Origin: Lepraria neglecta
Lineage: Eukaryota; Ascomycota; Lecanoromycetes; Lecanorales; Stereocaulaceae
Assembly (NCBI GenBank): GCA_033220425.1
Contig: CM065648.1
Span: forward strand, 3,720,001-3,784,000
Length of the DNA stretch: 64,000 nt
Direction: 5' to 3'
Shown here: one piece after another, positions 11,022 through 21,170 of the stretch
Position numbering within the stretch: the stretch's first letter is position 1
Layout: every line of letters begins with the position of its first letter
Position numbers and translations under genes: made by a program
Notes under the pieces: generated by a model
What the model was told of the DNA's origin: nothing
Database searches by the model: none
The model's input: the letters and a program-made list of their open reading frames with translations, nothing else

Positions 11022-12923
11022 ATGTTCTACTCGGAGACTCTTCTCTCGAAGACGGGGCCGCTGGCTCGCGTCTGGCTCTCCGCCAACTTGGAGCGCAAAC
11101 TATCTAAGACGCACATTCTACAGTCAAACATCGAGAGCAGTGTCAATGCCATCGTGGACCAGGGCACCGCGCCAATGGCGCTTCGTCTGAGTGGCCAGCT
11201 CTTGTTGGGTGTGGTAAGAATCTACAGTCGGAAAGCAAGATACCTCTTAGATGATTGCAATGAGGCATTACTCAAGATCAAGATGGTATGTTAAATGCTT
11301 ATGTGCAAGAGTCGACCCATGTCTTACAAGACATAGGCCTTCCGCCCAGGAAACGTCGATCTTCCAACAAATCTGAATATGCCCAGCGCCGCTGCCCTTA
11401 CGGTAGCAGATAGAATCAGTGACCCAATGATGCCCGACCTTGACCCTTCACTTCTTGACTTCCGCCCAATGGACATTGACTTCGGCTCAAGGAAGGATGA
11501 CCCTCTAAACTGGAACAGCCAGGTACTTTCGGATCCGTTGAGTGTTGAAATTGGCCGCCATGAGGCTCCCAGAGATGCGAGAGACGAATTCGACGAGGAA
11601 GATATGAATATTGAACTAGACCTCGATCTCGGCCTTGACGATGGTCCAAGCATCGAGATTGGCCGCAAAGCGGCCACACCAACGAAACTGGCAGATGATA
11701 TCATGGGTGACGAAGATGATTTCGCAAAAGATCTTGGATATGACGAGAACACAAGAACACGGCTAAGCAGTCGAGTTCCTTCGCTCATCGAAGACCGGGA
11801 TGACCCACCACCTGATGATGGCGGTATGCTACTTGATGACGGGGATGACTGGGCGGTACCAAATTACGATACTGGCATGGCACCTGCTGCGCCGGCAGAT
11901 CCTCGACTACAAAGAGACTCTCAATCACCATTATCTTCGGCCCGTTCAAGTATGATGCGCGACTTCGACGCAACACATATCAATGAAGAGGAAGAGGAAG
12001 CTTCGTTGCACCAAGCCAAACACAGAGCCAAAAAGCGAAAAGTCATCCAGGCGGATTCCGAAACCATGCTTTCTTCGGCCCAGATCAAGGCGCAGCAAGC
12101 AGATCGATCAGCCATTTTGAAGCCAGCCTCTTTTCTGTCCCGAGATCCAATGCTGCTCAACCTTATGAACATGCAAAAGAACGGCGGCTTTGTGTCAAGT
12201 ATAATGGGTGACGGTCGTGCCCAGGGTTGGGCTCCGGAGCTTAGAGGCATCCTATCTATCGAAGTCGTCCGGAAGTCGGGCGAGCTGAAGCGAAAGCGAG
12301 ACAGTGGGGTTGCCGACGTTGAAGAAGACGAAGCTCAGGCAGATGGGCCACAGCTTGAGATACCCGAAGACGAAACCATCATGCCTGCCGACGAGGGCTT
12401 GGGCCTTGGCGCTGATGCTATAGAACGAGATCATGAGTCTGTTGATCTTCCAGCTGACGATGGTTATATGCCTGCATACGATGACGGAGGTGCTGGCATA
12501 GCAGGAGGCGAAGATGAAGGATATACAAGGGATAATTTCGATGAGACTACTGCTCCTCTGTTGCACCCAATGGAACAAGGCGCCGTCTCTCAGGGTACTA
12601 AGCACGCCGTACATCTTCTCCGCGACCGTTTCGGCTCATCCGCCGACGGTACTCCATCTCAGCAGAAGAAAGCCAACATACTCTTCCAGGATATGTTACC
12701 AGAGGCTACTACCAGCAAGGCTGACGCTACGAAAATGTTCTTTGAAGTCCTAGTGCTGGCCACAAAGGATGCTGTAAAAGTTGAGCAGGCAGACAAAGAG
12801 ATAGGAAGTGCATTGCGGATTCGTGCTAAACGTGGCCTTTGGGGTGCTTGGGCGGAGAAAGAGGCCGGCGGCGAAATTGCCGAACAAGAAGCTGATGCAC
12901 CTGCTGTCGCTGCTGTCTCATAG
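11022..12923 (+). CDS. RAD21: mitotic cohesin kleisin subunit Rad21/Scc1
   Basis: Kleisin that closes the Smc1-Smc3 ring and is cut by separase at anaphase. Two exons, 11022-11285 and 11337-12923, give 616 residues; the 51-nt phase-0 intron joins KIKM to [10 protein letters not shown]. The N-terminal Smc3-binding domain is clear: [20 protein letters not shown], then [20 protein letters not shown] and [20 protein letters not shown]. Two separase-type sites (S-x-E-x-x-R) are seen: SVEIGR at about residues 157-162 and SIEIGR at about 193-198, each in an acidic setting. The middle is acidic and disordered with a KHRAKKRK basic patch. The C-terminal winged helix that binds Smc1 ends the protein ([20 protein letters not shown] then [15 protein letters not shown]). 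It is the mitotic rather than the Rec8 type by N-terminal sequence and the paired cleavage sites. Confidence 0.95.
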
Positions 12924-13292
12924 ACATTATTTTGGAACCCCTTTTTGGGCTCTAACTGCGCGTCATGTACTACTTTCGATTCAGGAAGTCTGTTAGGTCG
13001 GTAGAGGACGTCTTCATGCCTGGTTCTACGGGCTCTGTTTCTATTTCTTCATCTCTTCAACAGTTGGATATTCAAGGGTTGATCTGATGGCGCACTTTGG
13101 ATACAGGGCTCAATATACACTATGGATTTCCGAGGCGAATAGTTGGTCAAGCAGGAAGATTCTTGCTTATCGACCAACGTCAGAGACAAACACAATTCAA
13201 AAAGAATCAATCCATTATCTTCGACGTCCTTTGGCTGCTAATGGCTTCTAGTTCCAAGCTCATAGTCTATAAATCAATGAGTTCAAGATTCA
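12924..13292. other. convergent intergenic, RAD21 and Gal80-like gene
   Basis: About 370 bases between two converging stop codons; both 3' UTRs must lie here. No other feature is seen. Confidence 0.5.
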
Positions 13293-14730
13293 TTAGAGAT
13301 ATACACCTTTCCTATCCTCCTCCGAACTCTTAAATACTTCATCGATCTGCCTATGCCTCAAGACCGCATGCTCGAAATCCGGATACTTCCCCGTTTCCCC
13401 ATCGGCGAAAGCCTCATACATAGCCGCCACATTTCTCGCCGGCGGAGGCAAATCTGTGAATTGTCTCTCCCACTCAATCACTTCGACCTCGTCTGTAGCA
13501 AAGTTATGCACAGCGATGGTCCGCTCATCGTCACTCGCTTGCAATGCAGCACTAGCTACCGTCACTTTGATCTCGCCTTTCTCGCCATGGATGATCCACG
13601 TGAAGCCTGGAGTGCCCTTGAAGGGTGGACTGTGAGGGTTTTGATTTAGCACTCCTTTTGACAGATCTAACCCCTGAGATCAAAGATGAGAAGAAAAATG
13701 CAAGCATTGGGGAAGCTCTTTGCAAGACTGGAAGATGACCGGCAAGACTAATACTGAAGGAGATATCAAAAAAGAATTCAACAAGCGACACTCACCCGCG
13801 ACGGAAAACTAGAGATAAAGGTGCGCCGGAGGTCAAAGTCCCTTGGAGCATGACGTGGTCCGCAACGTTTGTGTCGACCGTTTCTACAACTTCGCCATTG
13901 CTGCCTGTCAGGGTGACCAGAGGATGCTGAATGCTCAACTGTGATCTGAAAGAGGAGAGTTCTCCGAGAACGAACTCGATGAAGTCGGTCGCTACGAGAA
14001 TACAGTCTCAGTGAGTTGCGTCCAAAGGAAAGGTTCAATTAGGCCAAGGACGATGCGAAGCGCGGAATACTCACTATGTCCAATTGCAATAGTGACCATA
14101 TTGCCACCAACTTCCTTCTGCGTAAAGTACTTCAAGCCTTCGGCAAAGCTTTCGCGCGTTCTGATGCCTCCGCAGGCAACGATCGAGCTGCTGAGGACCT
14201 TTCCAATTTTGTCTTCCTGCTCAATCAAGCGCTTGACCTTGAGGATAATGGGTGACAGTTCTCCTTGGAGGCCAATAATCGTTCTGGCATGGTTCTTCTT
14301 TGCCAATGCATTTAGCTCTTCGGCATCTTTGAGATTGGAGGCTAGTGGCCATTCGCAATAGACGTTCTTCCCTTTCATGAGACTTGGCTTGATGACGGAG
14401 TAGTGGACGTCAACTCTAGTGTTGCACACGACTAGGTCGATCTATAGAGAAGCTTTAGTCCAACGGACTCCCCTGAAGAGCTTGGTTTTTCATGTACGAG
14501 CATACTTCAGGGTCATTGGCTAACTCCTCAGGAGTGCCGTAAGCTTTGGTGCTGGCAGACAAATTGTAAGCTTCAATGGCAGATTTGGCAGCAGATACGC
14601 TAGAATTGCAGAGAGCAGTGATGACATATTTGCCATTAGAGGCCTGAAGATAGGGAAGATGTGCGTTGCTAGCCCAGGATGTTTTGGCTCGAGCTGACAG
14701 CCCAATCATTCCAACGCGAATAGGAGACAT
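13293..14730 (-). CDS. Gal80-like Gfo/Idh/MocA family protein
   Basis: NAD(P)-binding Rossmann protein of the Gfo/Idh/MocA group, closest to yeast Gal80, the repressor of the GAL regulon. Four exons on the minus strand: 14730-14506, 14441-14075, 13991-13796 and 13629-13293, giving 374 residues. Introns are 14442-14505, 13992-14074 and 13630-13795; the spliced joins read DPEIDLVVCNTRVDVHY, AIGHTTDFIEFVLGEL and FRRGPPFKGTPGFTWIIHGE. The Rossmann start is RVGMIGLSARAKTSWA. The segment NVYCEWPLASNLKDAEELNA and GLQGELSPIILKVKRLIEQE, plus DHVMLQGTLTSGAPLSLVF, follow Gal80 closely. Catalytic family members have Glu-Lys-Pro where this protein has Glu-Trp-Pro (W106), so dehydrogenase activity is doubtful and a regulatory or ligand-sensing role is possible. 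It could also be a divergent sugar oxidoreductase. Confidence 0.85.
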
Positions 14731-15198
14731 GTTGACAATAAAATCTTAATAGAAAGAGACCCTAATGCGAAACAGGTTGTCATAGGAAGGAAGAGAGGGT
14801 ATCCGAAGAGAAAATATATAGATTTCTCTAGAGAAGTGCGAACTGTTCACGGTTGTGTAATTACCTATTTGTAAGCCTACATGTTGGCCGTGTGCCGGAA
14901 AGTGGGGTTTAAATGATGGCTAGTATTGCTGATTATCAAGCCATTGTGTATAATCAGGGGTGACAATGTCGCCATCTCGATCCCATGGCCCACAGTCAGG
15001 CCTTCAATTTGCGGAGGGATGACCGAGCGACGTTGTAGATTGGGGTAGATTTAATAATTACATTCGTGTTTTTTAGACCCGGCGTTATCGATAAGGTAAT
15101 AATGGCTCTGACGTGTGGAACAAACAACTGTAAGTACATCTTTTTTCTATTCCCGACATTGCAGATATCAAGTCCGGCTTGTGACGATCCTTAACAAA
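14731..15198. promoter_or_regulatory. divergent promoter, Gal80-like gene and RQC2
   Basis: About 470 bases between two divergent start codons. No gene or repeat is seen. It must carry both promoters; I cannot support individual sites. Confidence 0.5.
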
Positions 15199-18100
15199 AT
15201 GAAGCAAAGATTTTCGTCCCTAGATGTCAAGGTGAATCCGCTGATCCCAATAGCTGGAGGAGAACAAAGCTAAACAGCTATAGGTCATCGCCCAAGAGCT
15301 GTCTCATGCTCTCTGTACACTGCGCCTTGCCAACGTCTATGACCTCTCATCCGTAGGTGAGTCTTCCCTTCTGACATACAGCCTTCGCTGACCCAATTCA
15401 TCAAGCGCATCTTCCTCCTTAAATTCGCCAAACCAGACAACCGGCAATCCTTCGTGATCGACTCGGGCTTTCGATGCCACCTTACCAGCTTCACCAGAGC
15501 TACCGCTGCTTCTCCTTCAGCTTTTGTCTCAAGATTGCGGAAGTTTCTAAGAACAAGAAGGGTCACGTCTATCTCCCAAGTTGGTACAGACAGAATCATT
15601 GAGCTTCAATTCAGCGATGGCCAATACCGATTGTTCCTCGAGTTCTACGCTGGGGGCAACATCGTCCTTACCGACAGAGATCTCAGCGTTATTGCCTTGC
15701 TTCGAATCGTCGCTGAAGAGAATGAACAGCTAAGGGTAGGATTGAAGTACTCGCTAGACGACCGGCAAAACTTCAATGGGGTTCCGACTTTGACGCCAGA
15801 GAGGGTCAAAGCAGGGCTGCAAAAGGCTATCGACAAGGAGGACGGGGATACTGCGACTGTGCAAAAGAGGTCGAAGAAAAAGGCGGGAGATGCTTTGCGA
15901 AAAGCTTTGGCCACCTCGCTGAACGAATTCCCACCTATGCTAATCGAGCATGCTCTCCGGGTTGCGGCATTTGACTCCGCTACTCCAGTGGAAGAAGTTT
16001 CGAAAGACCCGTCATTGCTGGAGAGACTTATGGTAGCCCTTGGGGAAGCTCAGAAAGTGGTGGATAGCATCGAAAAGTCCCAGCATTGCAAAGGCTATAT
16101 CATTGCCAAACCAGCAAAGGGTGCTTCTAAGGCGATCGAAGGTCAAGTCAAAGAGAACGGCGAAATTGCACGCGGAAATCTTATGTATGAAGACTTCCAT
16201 CCCTTTCGACCCCAGCAATTTGAAAATAATCCGGAGATCACAATCCTCGAGTTTGATGGCTTTAACGGAACTGTTGACGAATTCTTTTCCTCCATCGAGT
16301 CGCAGAAGCTTGAATCACGGCTCACTGAAAGGGAAGAACATGCAAAAAAGAAGCTTGAGACAGCACGTTTGGACCACGAGAAACGGCTTGGGGGTCTACA
16401 GCAGGTTCAGGAACTCAACGTCCGCAAAGCACAAGCCATAGAGGCGAACCTACAGAAGGTCCAAGAGGCAATTGCTGCGGTCAATGGCTTGCTAGCTCAG
16501 GGAATGGACTGGATGGACGTTGCACGCCTGATCGAAATGGAACGGGAACGGCACAATGTCGTAGCAGAAATGATCAAGCTGCCCCTCAAATTATACGAAA
16601 ATACCGTCACCTTACTTCTTACAGACGCAGATTTCGAAGATGAGCAAGATTTTGAAGGGGATGAGACTGATAGTGATGTCTCAGACAGCGAGGAAGAAAA
16701 AACGATAGCTCTAAAATCAACCAAGGCGCCCAAGCCTATTAACAAGCGGCTAACTGTGGACGTCGACCTAGCACTGTCACCATGGTCAAATGCTCGGCAG
16801 TATTATGATCAAAAGAAGTCTGCGGCCGTGAAAGAGCAAAAAACGCTTCAGTCATCAGAGAAGGCTCTCAAGAGCACTGAGAAGAAAGTTAATGCTGACT
16901 TAAAGAAAGGCTTGAAGCAGGAAAAAGAAGTCATGAGGCCTCAGAGAAAAGCTCACTGGTTTGAGAAATTCGTATACTTCATCTCTTCCGAAGGCTATCT
17001 TGTTTTGGGCGGGAAGGACGCTCAGCAGAACGAAATTCTGTACAAGAAGTATCTAAGAAAAGGAGATGTATATATCCACGCAGATTTACACGGCGCTGCG
17101 TCTGTCATAGTCAAGAACAAGCCAGGAATGTCAGAAAGTCCCATACCACCATCTACACTCTCACAAGCAGGTACCCTGGCTGTAGCTACTTCGAGCGCCT
17201 GGGATTCGAAGGCTGTCATGTGCGCTTGGTGGGTCAATGCAGACCAGGTATCCAAAACAGCTCCCACAGGCGAATATCTGACGACTGGCGGATTCACCGT
17301 ACGAGGTCACAAAACTTTCCTTCCTCCAGCGCAGCTCCTGCTAGGATTTGGAATAATGTTCAAAGTCAGCGAAGAGAGCAAGGCGCGGCATCTCAAACAT
17401 AGATTTCAGGAAGACATCCCTACCAAGAGTTCTCATACGCCAGAGGTCGCGAGTGAAGAGGGGCAGGTTCAAGACGAAGACGGCGATGATGTTGACCCAT
17501 CAGAAAACGAGGCCGGCGACACACAACCAGACCTCGAAGATGATGATCAGGACGACAACTTGGACGCACGGGAGGCAAATGCAGCTGAAAACGAAAGTGA
17601 TGATGGGATTGGGGATTACAGTGATGGCGAATCCAAGCAAGATAACCCGCTTCAAACAAAGAAGCCTCATCGTAATGTCTTGGAATCACCTACTCATGAT
17701 GCACACGCCGTGGGAGAAACCCTAGAGAATGGAGAAGCAGTAGACAGCCAAAGCAGCGACGACGACTCTGAGCCCGAAGAAGAGAAAGACGAACAAGGTA
17801 ATATTGCTCAGTCTACCCAAAACGACCAGAAGCGCCACCTCTCAGCTCGAGAACGTCGTCTCCTGCGCAAAGGTCAACCACTTTCATCCACCGATCCATC
17901 GCAAGCCACAAACGCAGGTGTCGACTCAGAAGATAGTACCCGGCCCTCCACCCCAGCAATGTCAACGCAATCATCGCAACTCACAAAATCTCAACCACCT
18001 CGAGTGCGGGGTAAGCACGGCAAGCGTAACAAGCTCAAAACCAAGTATGCCAACCAGGATGAAGAAGATCGCGCTCTCGCTATGCGCCTGCTTGGCTCAG

Positions 18101-18726
18101 CCGCTGGACAGGAGAAAGCTACCGACGATGCTGCTGCTAAAGCTACCAAGGAGCAAGAACTTGCTGCAGCGAAGGAGAGGCGGAGGAAACAACATGCATT
18201 AGCTGCCGAGAAGGGGAAAGAAGCGGAGGAGATCCGGAGGATGAACTTCGAGGAGGGCATTGAGACGCTGGATGAGGACGAGGTGGAAGGGCTGGGCGAC
18301 ATGGATGCTTTTGTAGGAGCTCCATTACCAGGAGATGAGATTTTAGACGCGTTAGTCGTATGTGGGCCTTGGGACGCAATAGGAGGGAGGTGCAGGTGGA
18401 GAGTGAAATTGCAGCCTGGAACAGTGAAGAAAGGAAAGGCTGTGAGAGAGATTTTGCAGAAGTGGGTCAGTGTAATTTCAGATCGGGAGAAGAAGACGCG
18501 ACCTGGTGCAACAGAGGGCATTGAAACTATGATTGAAGAGGAGAAGGTGAGGAAGAGGGAAGGGGAGTTGATTAGAGCTATCAGGGAACCGGAGGTCATT
18601 GGTATTGTGCCTGTTGGGAAAGTGAGGGTGGTTATGGGTGCGGGTGAGGCCGATGGGAAGGGGAGAGGTGGAGGAGGAGCTGGCAAGGGGAAGAGGGGTG
18701 GGAATGGCAGTAAGAAGCAGAGATAG
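15199..18726 (+). CDS. RQC2: Rqc2/Tae2 (NEMF), ribosome quality control factor
   Basis: Binds the stalled 60S ribosome with peptidyl-tRNA, recruits the Ltn1 ubiquitin ligase and directs C-terminal tailing of the nascent chain. Three exons, 15199-15231, 15284-15352 and 15406-18726, give 1140 residues. The tiny first exon encodes MKQRFSSLDVK; intron 2 (15353-15405) has GCTGAC 14 nt before its acceptor. The NFACT-N domain covers roughly the first 500 residues (VIAQELSHALCTLRLANVYD, LSSRIFLLKFAKPD, FVIDSGFRCHLTSF). Coiled-coil helices follow (LTEREEHAKKKLETARLDHE). The NFACT-R domain is about residues 520-660: RPQRKAHWFEKFVYFISSEG, then GDVYIHADLHGAASVIVKNK. An acidic linker precedes a basic stretch (RVRGKHGKRNKLKTKYANQD). 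The C-terminal NFACT-C domain contains VVCGPWDAIGGRCRWRVKLQ, and the end is a Gly/Lys-rich tail. It converges on SUA5 with 51 bp between stop codons. Confidence 0.95.
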
Positions 18727-18777
18727 TTTAGCAGGTAGAGGTGTGAATAGAATATACTTATTTTATATTGTTTGTGG

Positions 18778-20178
18778 TTATAAGATGATTTCTGCTTCTG
18801 CTGCTTTGCGGAGCCTGTTCATCACGGCTGCTGCAGCGCCGCCTTCACCGTCATCTATGCCTTCCACGAAAATTATGTCCACGCCTTTCTGATCAAGTTC
18901 CCGTAAGGCTGAGAACAACCCACGCGCTATATTTGCCGTATTCTGGCCCAACCCAATGGTCCAGATTTCAGTTGTGTCTTGGTCGTCCTGGTCGCTCAGA
19001 CGCACCTGGGAATGTTGTGCTGAAGGGATGGCGATGGGCGTGAGTGATGGTGTGACTTCCACAATCTCTAGCTCTGGATCTGCGTTCTCCCTAAGCTGAT
19101 GGACCTTGGCATCACCATTAGGTACGTGACCGTTCATATTTGAGATAGGAGGGTTTCCCGGGATCTGGGATCCCGATTGCAGAAACCCTTCTTGCCATGT
19201 TCTTGTTGTCAGGACACCAACACTCTTTCCTTTCCCAAGATATCTCTTCGCAGATACACCATCCATCTGGCCATGGAATAAAAGTACTCTTGCATTCGGT
19301 GAATAATGTTTGTATTTCATTCCCGGTGCCCTCGGTGCCCCTGTTTCCGCTCCATCCTCATATGCCACCTGCACGTCCTCCCAGCCCGGAAAACTTCTCA
19401 GCATATCAATTGACACACCCCCCGGCCTCAGTATGACCGGTGGGTTCGTGAGACCGTCCACCACAGTGCTTTCGACGCCGACGTTGCATGGTCCCCCATC
19501 TAGTATCAAGTCTATACGTCCAGCGAGGTCATGAAGTACATGAGCGGCCGTCGTGGGCGAAGGTTTCGAGGATGCATTTGCAGATGGAGCGGCAATAGGG
19601 ACGTCGGCGAGGTGGATGAGAGCGAGGGCGAGTGTTGATGATGGCATGCGAACAGCGACTGTCGGAAGGGATGCTGTTACTTCTGGAGCCAACAGTGATG
19701 GCGTTGGTAAAGGGAGGAGTATGGTGAGAGGCCCGGGCCAGAATCGTGATATCAGCGGCTCGTAGATCGGTGGGATAGGATCTGGAGCACTTTTTAGGTC
19801 GGGAGAAAGACCATTCTTGGGAACAAGGAGCCTTCGAAGCTGGGATAACGAGCTGATATGGACGATGAGTGGATTGTCGGACGGTCTGCCCTTAGCACTG
19901 TATATCCCCCGTACAGCAGCACTGCGTGTCGCATCTGCCCCTAGACCGTAGACTGTTTCTGTGGGAAAAGCGACTGGCATGTCACTGTCGCGAAGCCGTG
20001 AGGCTGCTTCCTGCAGATTTGCTGCATCTGAGTTGTCTTCTGAAAGTTTGATATGCCAGTCCCCTAAGAACGATTGCTGAGAATTCTCGAATACGAACTG
20101 GCCAATTTTGGACGCATTGACCTGTAGGACTCGGGTGTCGCGCTGCTTGTGCGGCGCAGTCTCCTGTCTTGCCGCCAT
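18778..20178 (-). CDS. SUA5: threonylcarbamoyl-AMP synthase Sua5
   Basis: Makes threonylcarbamoyl-AMP from Thr, bicarbonate and ATP, the first step of the t6A modification at position 37 of ANN-decoding tRNAs; cytosolic and mitochondrial. A single exon of 466 residues, starting at the first in-frame ATG (20178). The frame runs about 20 codons further upstream without ATG. The YrdC domain is about residues 70-280: DMPVAFPTETVYGLGADATR, then IYSAKGRPSDNPLIVHISSL with the nucleotide-binding Lys/Arg, FWPGPLTILLPLP, and PIAAPSANASSKPSPTTAAH. The C-terminal Sua5 domain is present (APGMKYKHYSPNARVLLFHG), followed by TIGLGQNTANIARGLFSALR and EGIDDGEGGAAAAVMNRLRK. Both domains are complete and the length agrees with fungal Sua5. 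Confidence 0.95.
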   Translation of the reverse strand: MAARQETAPHKQRDTRVLQVNASKIGQFVFENSQQSFLGDWHIKLSEDNSDAANLQEAASRLRDSDMPVAFPTETVYGLGADATRSAAVRGIYSAKGRPSDNPLIVHISSLSQLRRLLVPKNGLSPDLKSAPDPIPPIYEPLISRFWPGPLTILLPLPTPSLLAPEVTASLPTVAVRMPSSTLALALIHLADVPIAAPSANASSKPSPTTAAHVLHDLAGRIDLILDGGPCNVGVESTVVDGLTNPPVILRPGGVSIDMLRSFPGWEDVQVAYEDGAETGAPRAPGMKYKHYSPNARVLLFHGQMDGVSAKRYLGKGKSVGVLTTRTWQEGFLQSGSQIPGNPPISNMNGHVPNGDAKVHQLRENADPELEIVEVTPSLTPIAIPSAQHSQVRLSDQDDQDTTEIWTIGLGQNTANIARGLFSALRELDQKGVDIIFVEGIDDGEGGAAAAVMNRLRKAAEAEIIL

Positions 20179-21170
20179 AGTTGCTGTAAAACGCTCCCAG
20201 GACTTGACAATTTGGTTGCTTTGCAGGAAGTTTTGCAAGCGTTGCAGGCGGAGCGATGAAAACGCCTCCAGAGCTTTAAATTGATCTGACTGTCACATGA
20301 AGAATTAGATCTGAGATGATGTCAGGTTCGATGCAGGATCATGGTGTCTGGTCTCTCAAATGTGACTCAGTCAGACGCTTTGTGGCGACTAAACGACCAG
20401 CACCGCAACAGGAAAAATTGGTGACTCCGTTGGATTGACATTGAGGCGAAGGATAGAATCGGGAGTCGCTAGGCTCTGCTCATTATGACATAGACTGGGC
20501 GTGTTCGACGCTGGTAGCCGAAGCTCGACGAGGAAGAAAAATTCTCGCCTCACAAGGCTGGCCCCCAGGCTTGGCGCCGACTAAGCTCACTAAGATAGGA
20601 GGGTAGGTATCTCAGGTACTCGAGCTACTATTCGGCTCTCAGGCCTGGGGGATTTACGTTTCATATTTTTGCAATTACAAGTCTTACTATTACTCTGACA
20701 TTCATTCTGCTTGTCGGTATCGTCAAATTCTGTTATGCTAGAACGTTTGAGAAGAGCAGAGCTGGACCTGGTAGAGTGGGTACTCGTTTCCTTGGCAGAG
20801 AACACTAAAAACTCCATAGTATTAATAACTACTGAATCGACTCTACAAGAGGTCAAAATCGACGAGATCGTGCACCAAGGACTCGATATGGCTGTGCCTT
20901 ATATAGAATTAATATATGTAGTCATAAGAGGTGCTGGAACGAGCATATCCAGTCGATTCAGTAGTTATTAATACTATGGAGTTTTTGGTGTTCTCTGCCA
21001 AGGAAACGAGTACCCACTCTACCAGGTGATGGGATACATTAGACAAGCCACTAAATGCGTGGCCATTAGTTACCACGTCAATTACCCTCCCACCTCCCGA
21101 GTGCCTTGTCGGCTCACTAGAGGTGGTATTTAAGAAACGCTGTCGTTTTGCGACGCCTGATCCTGTCATT
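20179..21170. other. intergenic, SUA5 to COG4, containing an inverted repeat
   Basis: About 990 bases between two minus-strand genes: the 3' UTR of COG4 and the promoter of SUA5, plus the inverted repeat described separately. A minus-strand frame at 20590-20856 is open for 88 codons with several Cys and Lys residues, but I do not recognise it. Confidence 0.45.
20766..21027. repeat. inverted repeat, 77-bp arms
   Basis: Bases 20766-20842 and 20951-21027 are reverse complements of each other over 77 bp with a single mismatch, separated by a 108-base spacer. The arm begins ACCTGGTAGAGTGGGTACTC. The transcribed RNA would fold into a long hairpin. No target duplication is obvious around it. It could be two opposed fragments of one repeat (an LTR fragment is possible: GTGCTGGAACGAG near the right arm resembles an LTR start) or a fold-back element. 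Confidence 0.85.

Noticed and set aside
12252-12614. 120-codon minus-strand frame inside RAD21
   Set aside because: It is the antisense shadow of the acidic low-complexity part of RAD21, which reads without stops on the opposite strand for compositional reasons.
17991-18686. 231-codon minus-strand frame opposite the RQC2 3' end
   Set aside because: Ser/Pro-rich antisense of a Lys/Glu-rich coding stretch; no domain or conserved start.
20178-20238. Extended SUA5 N-terminus from about 20238
   Set aside because: The frame is open upstream but begins with TTG; the first ATG at 20178 gives a normal Sua5 N-terminus.
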